A DNA stretch of 64,000 bases. Source: Sphingosinicella microcystinivorans (lineage in GTDB: Bacteria > Pseudomonadota > Alphaproteobacteria > Sphingomonadales > Sphingomonadaceae). The position numbers and the translations under genes are program-made. The stretch covers positions 62,001-126,000 of the forward strand of contig NZ_RBWX01000010.1 of NCBI RefSeq assembly GCF_003634215.1. Direction: 5' to 3'. Of this stretch, positions 25,198-34,746 are shown one piece after another. Below the pieces are notes generated by a model. It worked only from the letters and a program-made list of their open reading frames with translations, was not told where the DNA came from and searched no databases. How positions within the stretch are numbered: the stretch's first letter is position 1; each line of letters opens with the position of its first letter.

Positions 25198-27030
25198 ATG
25201 CAAGTCGTTCGCCTGAAAATCTCCGGCTTCCGAGGCGTGCGTTCGGCGGACATCGTATTGGGCCGCCATACCGTACTGGTGGGGCCAAACAATAGCGGCA
25301 AAACCACCGTGATCGAGGCGCTGGCGTTGCTGTTCGGGCGCGATCGTCTGGTGCGCCGCCTCACCGAGCATGACTTTCATGGCAGCGCGCCCGACGAAAC
25401 CGCCCGCATACTGTGCATCGCCACCATCACGGGCTTTACGCCCAACGACCCGCACCACCATTCGTCTTGGTTCAGCCCCGAACGCGGCGTCGAGAAATGG
25501 TTCGACCCGAAAGCCAAGACGTTGAGCGCCGCGCCGGATGTGCAGCATACCGATCTGGCCGTGCAGATCGGTTTCGCTGCGCGCTTCGACCTGGACGAAC
25601 TGGAAGCCGAAACGCTCCGTTTCTTCGTGGATGACGAGGCCACGCTGGGCGATCCGTTCGCGGAAGACGCGCACCTGCGCACGATCCACACCAAGGTGCT
25701 CCAGGAGTTGGGCTTCTTTCTGGTCCCGGCCTCGCGCACATGGGACCGCTGGATTTCCTTTTCCTCGGAGTTGTTCCGCCGCGTCGTGGCGACGCGCGGG
25801 GACATGCCCGCACAGGCAGTGCGCGCCGAGCGCCAGAGACTCTGGACTCCACCGGACGGTGCGCGGCTCGAAGACCAGCCGGGGCTTTCCGAGATCGTCG
25901 GCGCGGCCAATGACGAGTTGCGCGCGCTCATGGCCAGCGCGCCCAGGCTCCAGTTGCGACTGACAGCGACTGACAGCGACTCAGTTTTGGAAAGCGTGGT
26001 GCCGCACTTCGTGCAAGGCACGGGGCCAACCCTTCCCTCGCAGCGGCAGGGCACGGGCCTCGTCTCCCTTCAAAGCCTTCTATTGCTCATGCAGTTCGGC
26101 AAGGCGCGCGCGGAAACGGGCCAGTCCTTCATGCTGGCCGTCGAGGAGCCGGAATTGCACATCCAGCCCTCGCAGCAAAAGCGGTTGGTCAACCGCCTCA
26201 ATGCACTGTGCAACCAAACGATAGTCACGACGCATTCGCCGATAGTGGCCGCAATGTTTCCAGCTCCCGATACGCTCTTTATCGAAACGCGCGAGGGCGC
26301 GTTGAGCGCCAAGCCACTGATGGACGCTGTGCCCGCACAGCCTACTAATCACCAGCAGCACTTGCTCTACGCATGGCGGCAGAAGCTGGTGGCCGCGCTC
26401 ATGCACGAATGCGTCCTGATCCCCGAAGGGGTTTCGGACGTGGCATGGCTTGAGGCGCTGCAAACCGCTCTTGAGCAGCATCAGGGTTGGGATAACGCGC
26501 AAGCGAATACGCCGCTTCTCTCCACCTTCGTTGGCATCGTGCCGACCATCGACGCCAAGATTGCCGACACCTTCGCGCTGGTCAGCGCCGTTCACGCACG
26601 GCCCTGCATCCTTGTGGACGGGGACAATGACGGCCGCGGCTACTTCGATGCGGTGAAGGGCAGCAATCCGCCGCCGCGCTGCGTCGTGTTCTGGCCGCAG
26701 GGCTGGGCGATGGAGCATGTGGTTTCGTGGATTGCGGGCGCGGATGAAGCCGCGATACTGACCGCGCTCGGAACCGCGCTGGGTGCTCCTTTCGCCGACC
26801 GTGAGGCGCTCACCGCACATTTGCTTACCCAGAAATCCTACGCGCCGACCCATGAAAGCGCCGCCGTCACGCTCATGGCGAATGCGGCCTGCCGGGTGCG
26901 CGCCGCGCAGTTGCTCAATGCCCTGTGCGACGTGCTGCGCGATCCCGCCAACGCCAATACGCCGCTCTTTGCGCGCATCCCGGCGGATTCGACCGCCGAC
27001 ATGCACGTCTTCCGGTTCGTGCCCACATGA
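25198..27030 (+). CDS. gajA: Gabija protein GajA: OLD-family ATPase with TOPRIM nuclease domain
   Basis: The 610-residue protein has an ABC-type ATPase domain with Walker A GPNNSGKTT (residues 29-37), a Walker B-like VEEPELH (315-321) and THSPIVAAMF in the H-loop. A C-terminal TOPRIM nuclease domain follows, with Glu410 (LIPEGVSDVAW) and the DGDND triad (Asp474, 476, 478). GajA cuts DNA, and in known systems its activity is suppressed by nucleotides that fall during phage replication. The gene overlaps the next one, a UvrD-like helicase, by an ATGA junction, which is the Gabija arrangement. A stand-alone OLD nuclease is the alternative, but the helicase partner makes Gabija the better call. 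Confidence 0.88.
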   Translation: MQVVRLKISGFRGVRSADIVLGRHTVLVGPNNSGKTTVIEALALLFGRDRLVRRLTEHDFHGSAPDETARILCIATITGFTPNDPHHHSSWFSPERGVEKWFDPKAKTLSAAPDVQHTDLAVQIGFAARFDLDELEAETLRFFVDDEATLGDPFAEDAHLRTIHTKVLQELGFFLVPASRTWDRWISFSSELFRRVVATRGDMPAQAVRAERQRLWTPPDGARLEDQPGLSEIVGAANDELRALMASAPRLQLRLTATDSDSVLESVVPHFVQGTGPTLPSQRQGTGLVSLQSLLLLMQFGKARAETGQSFMLAVEEPELHIQPSQQKRLVNRLNALCNQTIVTTHSPIVAAMFPAPDTLFIETREGALSAKPLMDAVPAQPTNHQQHLLYAWRQKLVAALMHECVLIPEGVSDVAWLEALQTALEQHQGWDNAQANTPLLSTFVGIVPTIDAKIADTFALVSAVHARPCILVDGDNDGRGYFDAVKGSNPPPRCVVFWPQGWAMEHVVSWIAGADEAAILTALGTALGAPFADREALTAHLLTQKSYAPTHESAAVTLMANAACRVRAAQLLNALCDVLRDPANANTPLFARIPADSTADMHVFRFVPT

Positions 27031-28355
27031 CGTTCGATTTTTTCGAGGGCGCAGCGGGCACGGGCAAGACCCACAATCTCGTGGCTCGCGCGGGAGAGAT
27101 CGTTGGGGGCGGCGCGCTGGGCGAAGGGCACAAGCTCTTGGCGCTCTCCTTCATGAACGGTGCGCGCCGACGATTGGATGCGCGCCTTGGTGAGAACCCG
27201 GCGTTCCGCAGGCGTTTTGATTGCCAAACCTTCGATGTGTTTGCGCGAACACTGGCCGCGCGGCGCAGAAGCCTGATTGCGCCAGCGATGCAAGAGCAGG
27301 CCATTGCACTGAACGAATTTGACGGGCCATGCGCTCTGGCGGCCGGGCTTCTGGATCGCGAGCCTGTCCGGCAATGGGTGGCGAGAACCTTCCCGCTGGT
27401 CCTTGTTGATGAAGCGCAGGATCTCGACGAGCACCGCATGGGCATCCTTCAGGGGCTTTCACAGTCCTGCTGGATCGTCGCGGGGGCGGACGCCTTTCAG
27501 TGTCTTCACGATGGGCGTGATACCGCGCACCTGATGGCGTGGCTTGAGGGCGCAGGACACACCCACCACCTCACTCAGCCTCGGCGTACCAATCAACAGG
27601 GTCTTCTTGCCGCCGCGCTCGCTGTCCGCGAAGGACGCGACATCAAGGCCGTTCTTGCGGCCAACACATTCAACAACAGGACAACATGGAACGGCGCGGG
27701 TTTCCGTCTTCTGGAAACGCCTGCCACCCAGCATAACACTGGGCTTCTGGCATGGGCGATTGCCAATGACTTTTCGCAGCGCCAAGGCGCGGTTGCCGTT
27801 CTGACGCCCGATGCGGGCAATGCCATCATTCGCGCGGCTCTCGCCACGAGTCAGACGAGGCAGTGGACACGTAATAACGGCGCGACTTTCGGGCCATATC
27901 CGCACACATGGGATCGTCACGACAACGAAGAGGCCGACGCCTTGCTGGGCAATATCGCCTTGCCGGAGGCAGCGTCTTGCGCCGATCTTCGCGCGCTTCT
28001 AACGCCCTTGGCTGGACACGCCGCCATCGCGCAGGCCATCAGCCGCATGGACCGCCTGCGTAGGGCGCACGGGCAAGCGGCCTTCACCGCCGCGCAAGTC
28101 ACCGAGTTCGTCCGGGATTCCGTGCGCAATCGTTCGCGTCTGGGCTTTCGGCAGCAACACGGCCATCTCGCCATGACGATCCAGCGCGCCAAGAACCGCG
28201 AGTTTCCGAACGTCATCGTACTATGGCCGCACACTGCTACAGGCAGCGCGGAGCATTTGCGAAGGTTGCTCTACAACGCCATCACGCGCGCGCGGAACCA
28301 TTGCACCGTCATCGTCCTTGGCCAGGGACGGCTGAACGCTCCGCCCTTCGCATAA
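27027..28355 (+). CDS. gajB: Gabija protein GajB: UvrD/Rep-like SF1 helicase
   Basis: The 442-residue protein starts with FEGAAGTGKTHNLVA (Walker A at residues 8-15). LVLVDEAQDLDE holds the Walker B pair Asp128/Glu129, motif III is WIVAGADAFQCLHDG, and the C-terminal motifs are MTIQRAKNREFPNVIVLWP and LLYNAITRARNHCTVIV. It is shorter than housekeeping UvrD, as expected for GajB. In Gabija, GajB joins a GajA tetramer and senses DNA ends or replication intermediates. The start ATG lies within the gajA stop (ATGA), so expression is coupled. The downstream neighbour is a minus-strand DUF2493 gene, so the operon ends here. Confidence 0.88.
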   Translation: MTFDFFEGAAGTGKTHNLVARAGEIVGGGALGEGHKLLALSFMNGARRRLDARLGENPAFRRRFDCQTFDVFARTLAARRRSLIAPAMQEQAIALNEFDGPCALAAGLLDREPVRQWVARTFPLVLVDEAQDLDEHRMGILQGLSQSCWIVAGADAFQCLHDGRDTAHLMAWLEGAGHTHHLTQPRRTNQQGLLAAALAVREGRDIKAVLAANTFNNRTTWNGAGFRLLETPATQHNTGLLAWAIANDFSQRQGAVAVLTPDAGNAIIRAALATSQTRQWTRNNGATFGPYPHTWDRHDNEEADALLGNIALPEAASCADLRALLTPLAGHAAIAQAISRMDRLRRAHGQAAFTAAQVTEFVRDSVRNRSRLGFRQQHGHLAMTIQRAKNREFPNVIVLWPHTATGSAEHLRRLLYNAITRARNHCTVIVLGQGRLNAPPFA

Positions 28356-28432
28356 TTCACCATCAGATAGGTTGTTGAGGTGTCGGCCTGTCTGGACGAA
28401 CTGGCCAGTGCATTGCATCAAAGAGGCGGCGC

Positions 28433-29356
28433 TCACGCCCCGCCGAACCTCCAGACCGGGATACCGAGCTTTTTGGCTTTATCGGCGAAGTTGTCCTGGA
28501 TGCCGGTGCCGGGGAAGACCATCACGCCGATCGGCAGCACTTCGAGCATCTGATCGTTGCGCTTAAAGGGCGCGGCGCGACCGTGCTTTGTCCAGTCGGG
28601 CGCGAAACCGATCTGCGGCACTCCGCGGTGGTCGGCCCAGCGGGAGGCGATTTTCTCGGCGCCCTTCGGCGATTTGCCGTGCATCAGCACCATGTCCGGA
28701 TGCTTGGCGTGGACTTGGTCGAGCTTTGCCCAGATCAGTCGGTGATCGTTGAATTCGAGCCCGCCGGTGAAGGCGATCTTCGGCCCCGGGGGCAGGAGCA
28801 CTTCCTGCTCGGCGCGTTTCCTGGCGGCGAGGAAGTCTCGGCTGTCGATCATCGCCGCGGTGAGATTGCGGTGGTTGACCTTCGACCCGTTGCGCGGGAG
28901 CCAGGGCTTGCCGGCGTGACGCTCGTAGTGCTCGCCGGCCTGGTCGCGCATCAACTCGAACGCATCCTGCCGCTCGACCAGCGTCCTGCCTTCCGCGATG
29001 AGCCGCTCGAGTTCGACCGATTTGATTTCGGTGCCATCCTGCTCCCGCTGGGACCGGCGCTGCGCCTGCTCATTATCGTCGAGGTCGCGCTCGATCCGCT
29101 CGGCGGCGCGGTGGAAGACGTTGACGGTCGACCAGAGGAGATCGTCCAGGTCGGGTTCGAGGCGGGTGTCGCCAAGGGTGGCGATCAGGGCGTCGAAGAT
29201 GTCGGCGATGGCGCCGGCGACGGCGTTGCCTTCGGGCAGTGGCCGCGGATCGGGTTCGTCCTCGTAGGGGCGGTAGCCATAGAGCTGAAGCTCGGTCAGG
29301 GCGTGGTCGGTCGGGGAAGAGGTGTGCTGCGGTTCATGGTCGTCATGCTCGCTCAT
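28433..29356 (-). CDS. DUF2493 (SLOG-like) protein of integrative elements
   Basis: From ATG 29356 (GGAG 6 bases upstream) the product is 307 residues. An acidic N-terminal half with a helical region (about residues 60-150, including DLDDNEQAQRRSQREQ) is followed by the DUF2493 domain at about 195-305. That domain contains IAFTGGLEFNDHRLIWAKLD, MVLMHGKSPKGAEKIASRWA and VMVFPGTGIQDNFADKAKKLG. DUF2493 belongs to the SLOG/Rossmann nucleotide-binding group; its role in these elements is not established. The gene is on the minus strand like the Toprim, strawberry-notch and ArdC genes, with which it forms the usual backbone block. Confidence 0.85.
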   Translation of the reverse strand: MSEHDDHEPQHTSSPTDHALTELQLYGYRPYEDEPDPRPLPEGNAVAGAIADIFDALIATLGDTRLEPDLDDLLWSTVNVFHRAAERIERDLDDNEQAQRRSQREQDGTEIKSVELERLIAEGRTLVERQDAFELMRDQAGEHYERHAGKPWLPRNGSKVNHRNLTAAMIDSRDFLAARKRAEQEVLLPPGPKIAFTGGLEFNDHRLIWAKLDQVHAKHPDMVLMHGKSPKGAEKIASRWADHRGVPQIGFAPDWTKHGRAAPFKRNDQMLEVLPIGVMVFPGTGIQDNFADKAKKLGIPVWRFGGA

Positions 29357-29476
29357 GGGATGCTCCGTCGGATTTGGACCGCGACCGTCGCGGCCTTCAT
29401 GGCGACGAAGCCGTCGGGCGGGCCGGACTGGCACCCGGAGCGGCAGCGCAGGGCCGAAGCGCAGCGGAGGGCCGAA

Positions 29477-29539
29477 GGGGCCGACTATTTTGGTTCGCGA
29501 TGGAAAGGCCCGAAGGGCCGCCGGAAAATAGTCGGCCCC
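29477..29539. repeat. 15-base perfect inverted repeat with an inner hairpin
   Basis: GGGGCCGACTATTTT (29477-29491) and AAAATAGTCGGCCCC (29525-29539) are exact complements. Between them, GGCCC-GAA-GGGCC forms a smaller stem. The element lies in the 306-base gap between the Toprim and DUF2493 genes, which otherwise holds no gene. The A/T ends of the arms sit at the loop side, so it is not a classical intrinsic terminator. A two-way terminator, small RNA or replication/transfer site are possible. Confidence 0.8.
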
Positions 29540-29662
29540 AAGGTTGCCTGGCCGGACCGTTTGACGGCCGATCGCCCTCTCGAAGGCCGAGGCGCGGGCC
29601 TCTTGCGATGGGGAGCATCCGGCGACGCGGTCGACGACGAGCCGCCCCGCATCCCATTCCGG

Positions 29663-30724
29663 CTACGCTGCCAGCTCCATGAAGCGGGCGACGTCCTGCG
29701 GCGCGATCTGGACGCGGATTCCTGACCGCAGAGCATCGATGCCGAGCATCCGCAGATCCTCGTTGAAGTCCCCGAGCGCCGGCGACAGCACGATCGCCTC
29801 GATCCCGGCCTGTTCAGCCCGGTCGATCAATGCCGCCATCGCGCCGTCTCCTGCCGGATCGTCGTCGCGCGCGATGTAGAGCCGGCGCAGCACGTCCGGA
29901 AAGAGGATGGCTGAGAGATGGGCGGCCGAGAGCGCGGCCACCATCGGCATGGTCGGCAGGGCGCATCTGAGCGACAGCATGGTCTCGATGCCTTCACCTG
30001 CCGCCATCACCGAGCCCGCCGCGCCGAAGCGCACGGCATGACCGAGAAGATCGCCCATCGCCCGTCTCGGCGTGTCGATCGGGGCCTTGCCGAGTGTCGC
30101 TTCGCTGAAGCCGTCGGGGTCGAGCCAGGTGCGATGTGCGCCGGTGAGCTTGCCGCCCAAGGCGGTGACGGCGGCGATCATCGCCGGCCACGTCTCGGTC
30201 GGCGAATGCTCGTCGGGCCGGTAGAAGCAGCGCGGATGGAAACGCAGCGAGCCGGTTTCGTGCAAAGCCGTAATGCCGCGTTTGCGTAAATACGTCTCTG
30301 CGAGAGTGCGTGTCATCGGCTGCGATATGGCAAAGAGCCGCCGTGCGGCCTCCGGCGATCCGGTCGGTGCGTTCGGCTTGCGCGTCCGGCGCTCGTCGGA
30401 TTCCGGTTCGGGATGCGGCAGGCTGAGAAAGCGCCGAGCCTCGTCAGCGACATCCTTGAAGTCGAGGAGGCTGCACGCCTCGCGGATCACGTCGAGCAAG
30501 TCGCCATGCTCGCCGGTCGCCGCGTCGGTCCATTTGCCGGCCGCGCCCTTGCCGGTCTCCGGTCCCTTGAGACGCACGAACATCGAACGGCCCGGCGTGT
30601 TGCGCACGTCGCCGACCAGCCAGTAGCGGCCCTGACGGAAGCCGGAGGAGAGATAGTGCCGGCACACCGCCTCGGCCTGCCGGCCGAGACGCTGCGCCAG
30701 GTCGGAAGCGTCGTGACGGACCAT
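29663..30724 (-). CDS. Toprim-domain primase-like protein of integrative elements
   Basis: The 353-residue protein has an N-terminal region with the CHC2-primase-like stretch FRQGRYWLVGDVRNTPGRSMFV and WTDAATGEHGDLLDVIREA. A Toprim domain at about residues 230-330 contains AAGEGIETMLSLRCALP and LYIARDDDPAGDGAM, which supplies the Asp triad. Such proteins are backbone genes of sphingomonad and rhizobial elements and are probably primases for replication after transfer. Its ATG (30724) shares a base with the TGA of the upstream strawberry-notch gene, so it is translationally coupled. Confidence 0.85.
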   Translation of the reverse strand: MVRHDASDLAQRLGRQAEAVCRHYLSSGFRQGRYWLVGDVRNTPGRSMFVRLKGPETGKGAAGKWTDAATGEHGDLLDVIREACSLLDFKDVADEARRFLSLPHPEPESDERRTRKPNAPTGSPEAARRLFAISQPMTRTLAETYLRKRGITALHETGSLRFHPRCFYRPDEHSPTETWPAMIAAVTALGGKLTGAHRTWLDPDGFSEATLGKAPIDTPRRAMGDLLGHAVRFGAAGSVMAAGEGIETMLSLRCALPTMPMVAALSAAHLSAILFPDVLRRLYIARDDDPAGDGAMAALIDRAEQAGIEAIVLSPALGDFNEDLRMLGIDALRSGIRVQIAPQDVARFMELAA

Positions 30725-33700
30725 CACGCAGCCTCCCGTTCGGAGACGCGCTCAACGGGATAGCGTTCCAGCACTTTGGCCAGCACGCCGGCACCGTTCG
30801 CGTCGGTCGGCACGAACATGCGCAACTTCCACGAAATGATCTCGTGAAACAGGCCATAGGCGCGCAGGCGGTCGCGCATGGTGTCGGTGAAGCCCGATAG
30901 TTCGATGCGATGGGCGCCCATGACGCGCACGCGGCGAAGCTGGAGCCCTTCCGCAAGGTCGAGGATGGTGCTGCCGTCCAGCAATGCCGCGAAGGCATCG
31001 CCCGCCGTCAGCGTGCTGGGGCCGGTCGCGAGCGCGCCCGCGACCCAGGCGGGAGAGACGCGGCGGCCGATGATGCGTTCGCCCTCGTCGGTCTGGAGCC
31101 GATAGACCCGCGTCGACTCGTTCGGCAGCCGCTTCCAGATCGGCAGCAGGAGGCCGGCGACGATGTGGATCGTCGAGTCGGAGAACTCCGGCACCTGCGC
31201 CACTTCGCGATTCCAGGCGGCGGCGAAGGCGTCGCGATCGGCTTCCTGCCAGTGGCTCTCCGCCATCATCTTCAGGGAAGCGTGATGATGCTCCATGGGC
31301 CGAAGCAATCGCACCCGGCGTTCGATCTCGCCGTCGTCGAGCATCACGCTGGGCGCTGGGATCTGCACCGCAGGGCGCCCCGAGCGCTCGTTGACGAGCA
31401 GGACCGCGCGAGGATCGGAGAGGTGGTCGAGCGCCTGGCCGAGGGCCAGCGGCCGGTTGCGCTCGCGCTGCGCGATGGTGAGGAGGCGCGTTTCGGCACC
31501 GGTTGCGGGATGGGTGTAGATGGTGCGCCGGTCGGCGACGACGAAGCTCTCCGCTTTCAGCGTCTCCAGTCCGATATCATAGGTCCCGCTGGTAATAGCG
31601 CCCTCGATCCTCGCATTGAGGAGCTGCTCGAAGGCCGTGAACAGCACGCCCTGCAGGTCGATGGTGAGCGCCAGCAGCCGGTTGAGGAAGGTGGTGATCG
31701 GCGGCAGCTCGTCCTTCAGGCCGCCATCGTCCATCAGGGAGAGGCCCGTAGCGCTCTCGAATGTCTGGAGCGAGCAACCCTCGACCTTGCCGCGCGCGAT
31801 CAGCATATAGAGCTGCCGCAGCGCGTCGCGGGCGTAAGGGCTTTCCAGATTGTCCTCTGGCCGAAACAGGCCCTGACCGCCGGTCTGGCGCTGGCCGCGC
31901 GTGATCGCGCCCAGCGTGTCGAGCCGGCGGGCGATGGTGGAGAGAAAGCGCTTTTCGGCCTTCACATCGGTCGCGATCGGACGGAACAGCGGCGGCTGCG
32001 CCTGGTTCGTCCGATTGGTGCGGCCGAGACCCTGGATAGCGGCGTCGGCCTTCCAACCGGGCTCCAGCAGATAGTGGACGCGCAGGCGCTGGTTCTTCGC
32101 CGACAGCTCCGCGTGATAGCTGCGCCCGGTGCCGCCGGCATCGCTGAACACCAGCACGCGCTTCTGGTCGTCCATGAAGGCGGCGGTCTCGGCGAGGTTG
32201 GCCGAGCCGGCGCGGTTCTCGACCATCAAACGGTCGCCCTTGCGGACAATGCGGCGCGAGCGTCCGGTCACTTCGGCCACTATGTCGGTGCCGAAGCGCT
32301 GGACGATCTGGTCGAGCGCGCCGGGAACAGGTGGCAAGCTTGCGAGCTGCTCGATCAGCCGGTCACGCCGAGCGACCGCCTCCCGGCTCTCGACCGGCTG
32401 GCCGTCGCGATAGACCGGCCGGGAGGAGAGATTGCCTTCAGAATCGGTGAAGGGCTCGTAGAGCTGTACCGGGAAGGAATGCTGAAGGTATGACAGGACG
32501 TATTCGCGGGGCGTGATGTCAACGCGCACGTCATTCCATTCATCGGTCGGAATCTCGGCCAGTCTTCGTTCCATCAGCGCTTCGCCGGTCGAGACGATCT
32601 GCACAACACATGCGTGGCCGTCCTCGATGTCGCGCTCGATCGAGCGGATGAGCGTCGGCGTCTTCATCGAGGTGAGCAGATGTCCGAAGAAGCGCTGCTT
32701 TGTGCTCTCGAAGGCCGAGCGCGCCGCCGACTTCGCTCGGGCGTTCAGCGTGCCGGTCTCGCCGGTGATGTTCGCCGCCTGCATCGCGGCGTCGAGATTG
32801 TTGTGAATGATCGCGAAAGCGCCAGCGTAGGCGTCATAGATGCGCCGCTGCTCGTCGGTGAGCTGGTGCTCGACCAGCTCATATTCGACGCCGTCATAGG
32901 AGAGCGAGCGCGCCGTGTAGAGGCCGAGTGATCGGAGATCGCGGGCGAGCACCTCCATTGCCGCGACGCCGCCGGCCTCGATCGCCTCCACGAACTCCGC
33001 CCGTGTGGCAAACGGAAAATCTTCGCCGCCCCACAGGCCGAGCCTCTGGGCATAGGCGAGATTGTGAACGGTGGTGGCGCCGGTCGCAGAGACATAGACG
33101 ATACGCGCATTCGGCAGGGCGTGCTGGAGCCGGAGCCCCGCGCGACCCTGTTGCGATGGGGCGACGTCGCCCCGTTCTCCCTTGCCACCGGCGGCGTTCT
33201 GCATGGCGTGGCTTTCGTCGAAAATGATCACTCCGTCGAAGTCAGAGCCCAACCATTCGACGATCTGCCTGACGCGCGAAACCTTCTCGCCGCGCTCGTC
33301 GGACCGTAGCGTGGCGTAGGTGGTGAATAGGACGCCTTCCTGAAGCGTGACGGGCTTGCCCTGCGGGAACCGCGATAGCGGCGTCACCAGCAGGCGCTCC
33401 ATGCCGAGCGCGGACCAGTCGCGTTGCGCGTCCTCGATCAGCTTGTCGGACTTGGAGATCCAGAGCGCCTTGCGGTGCCCGCGCAACCAGTTGTCGAGGA
33501 TGATGGCGGCCGACTGGCGGCCCTTGCCCGCGCCGGTGCCGTCGCCCAGCATGAAGCCGCGCCGGAAACGGACCGCGCCCTTCGCATCGTCGGGTGCTGC
33601 CGTGACGAGATCGAAGGTGTCATCGACCGTCCAGCAGCCTGCCAGATAGTCGGAATGCGCCTCGCCAGCGTAGATCACGGTTTCGAGCTGGGCATCGGAC

Positions 33701-34746
33701 AGGATGCCGTCGGTGACGAGGTTTTCGGGCAGGCGCGGACGATAGCTGGGCTTGGGCGGCGCGACCGAGGCCATCGCCGCCGACTGCACGAGCTTGGTGG
33801 GATGCGCCTGAGAGCCGGGAATACGGATCGCCTGAAGTCCGTATTCTTCGTAGATCGCATCGGTCAGGCGTGTGCTCTCGGCCGGTGCCCAATCCACGGT
33901 CTCATAGCTGAGGTCTACGCCCTCGGGTTCGGCGAGCGAGGCGTTCGCCGCCGGCGTCGAGGCGGCCCGTGCGAGATAGCCGCGCACGGTCTTCGGTACA
34001 GGACCAGATGCAACGGGAGCGGCGATGGTCGCGGCTACGGCAGGACGAGGCGGCACATGCTCGGCGATCCAGCCGATGAGCGTTACGACATCGGGGGCGA
34101 TGCCCGGCGATGCGGGGAATGCGGCCGGGTCTTCGGCCGGCGCCTTGTCGATGACGGTGAGCCGCGTCTCGATCGTCGTGCCATGCTTGGCATAGACCGC
34201 GCCGTCGATCGCAGCGGTGAACACCACGCGGCCGCGCTCCTGCAGACGGACAAAGGCGTCGCGCCAGGCCGGCGCATCCGGCGAGAAATTGGTGCCGGTG
34301 ATGGCGACCAGGCGCCCGTCATCGGCAAGGCGCGCCAGTGCCGAGGTGACATGGCGCAAGGCGGCGTCGACCATTCGGCCGGAGACGTTCGCCATCACCG
34401 AGAAGGGCGGATTCATCAACACGACGCTCGGGTTCACCGACGGATCGAGATGATCGTCGATCTGCGCCGCGTCGAAGCGCGTGACGGGCGCAGCCGGAAA
34501 GAGGGAGGAGATGAGGCCGGCGCGGGTGTCGGCCAGCTCGTTGAGGGTCAATGTGCCACCGGCAATCTCGGCCAGGATGGCGAGCAGGCCGGTGCCGGCA
34601 AGGAAACCAACCGCATTGTCGAAGAGGTACTTCCCCCGCCAGCGTGTGGGGGAACTGCACGCCGGCGCGGACGCATGACCGGCCGCCAGCGACGACGCAG
34701 CTTGCTGCCGGTGACGTCGCCGGCGCGATGAAGATGGCGCGCGCAT
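30724..34746 (-). CDS. Strawberry-notch family methylase-helicase, N-terminally truncated
   Basis: The 1340-residue protein combines the remains of a DNA methyltransferase domain (GTGLLAILAEIAGG at residues 51-64, NPPF at 112-115) with an SF2 strawberry-notch helicase. The helicase has a Walker A-like GDGTGAGKGRQSAA, Walker B DESHAMQN and a conserved HAELSAKNQRLRVHYLL region, followed by the strawberry-notch C-terminal domain. Relatives in these elements carry about 150 further N-terminal residues and read VLEPSAGTGLL at methyltransferase motif I. Here the first 50 residues are unrelated and Ser/Arg-rich, so the motif is cut at about base 34597. Helicase function may persist while methylation is doubtful. 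The start overlaps the ArdC stop (TAATG). Confidence 0.8.
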   Translation of the reverse strand: MRAPSSSRRRRHRQQAASSLAAGHASAPACSSPTRWRGKYLFDNAVGFLAGTGLLAILAEIAGGTLTLNELADTRAGLISSLFPAAPVTRFDAAQIDDHLDPSVNPSVVLMNPPFSVMANVSGRMVDAALRHVTSALARLADDGRLVAITGTNFSPDAPAWRDAFVRLQERGRVVFTAAIDGAVYAKHGTTIETRLTVIDKAPAEDPAAFPASPGIAPDVVTLIGWIAEHVPPRPAVAATIAAPVASGPVPKTVRGYLARAASTPAANASLAEPEGVDLSYETVDWAPAESTRLTDAIYEEYGLQAIRIPGSQAHPTKLVQSAAMASVAPPKPSYRPRLPENLVTDGILSDAQLETVIYAGEAHSDYLAGCWTVDDTFDLVTAAPDDAKGAVRFRRGFMLGDGTGAGKGRQSAAIILDNWLRGHRKALWISKSDKLIEDAQRDWSALGMERLLVTPLSRFPQGKPVTLQEGVLFTTYATLRSDERGEKVSRVRQIVEWLGSDFDGVIIFDESHAMQNAAGGKGERGDVAPSQQGRAGLRLQHALPNARIVYVSATGATTVHNLAYAQRLGLWGGEDFPFATRAEFVEAIEAGGVAAMEVLARDLRSLGLYTARSLSYDGVEYELVEHQLTDEQRRIYDAYAGAFAIIHNNLDAAMQAANITGETGTLNARAKSAARSAFESTKQRFFGHLLTSMKTPTLIRSIERDIEDGHACVVQIVSTGEALMERRLAEIPTDEWNDVRVDITPREYVLSYLQHSFPVQLYEPFTDSEGNLSSRPVYRDGQPVESREAVARRDRLIEQLASLPPVPGALDQIVQRFGTDIVAEVTGRSRRIVRKGDRLMVENRAGSANLAETAAFMDDQKRVLVFSDAGGTGRSYHAELSAKNQRLRVHYLLEPGWKADAAIQGLGRTNRTNQAQPPLFRPIATDVKAEKRFLSTIARRLDTLGAITRGQRQTGGQGLFRPEDNLESPYARDALRQLYMLIARGKVEGCSLQTFESATGLSLMDDGGLKDELPPITTFLNRLLALTIDLQGVLFTAFEQLLNARIEGAITSGTYDIGLETLKAESFVVADRRTIYTHPATGAETRLLTIAQRERNRPLALGQALDHLSDPRAVLLVNERSGRPAVQIPAPSVMLDDGEIERRVRLLRPMEHHHASLKMMAESHWQEADRDAFAAAWNREVAQVPEFSDSTIHIVAGLLLPIWKRLPNESTRVYRLQTDEGERIIGRRVSPAWVAGALATGPSTLTAGDAFAALLDGSTILDLAEGLQLRRVRVMGAHRIELSGFTDTMRDRLRAYGLFHEIISWKLRMFVPTDANGAGVLAKVLERYPVERVSEREAA

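Noticed and set aside
30910-32493. 527-residue plus-strand frame opposite the strawberry-notch gene
   Set aside because: No domain or ribosome-binding site; it mirrors the well-supported minus-strand helicase.
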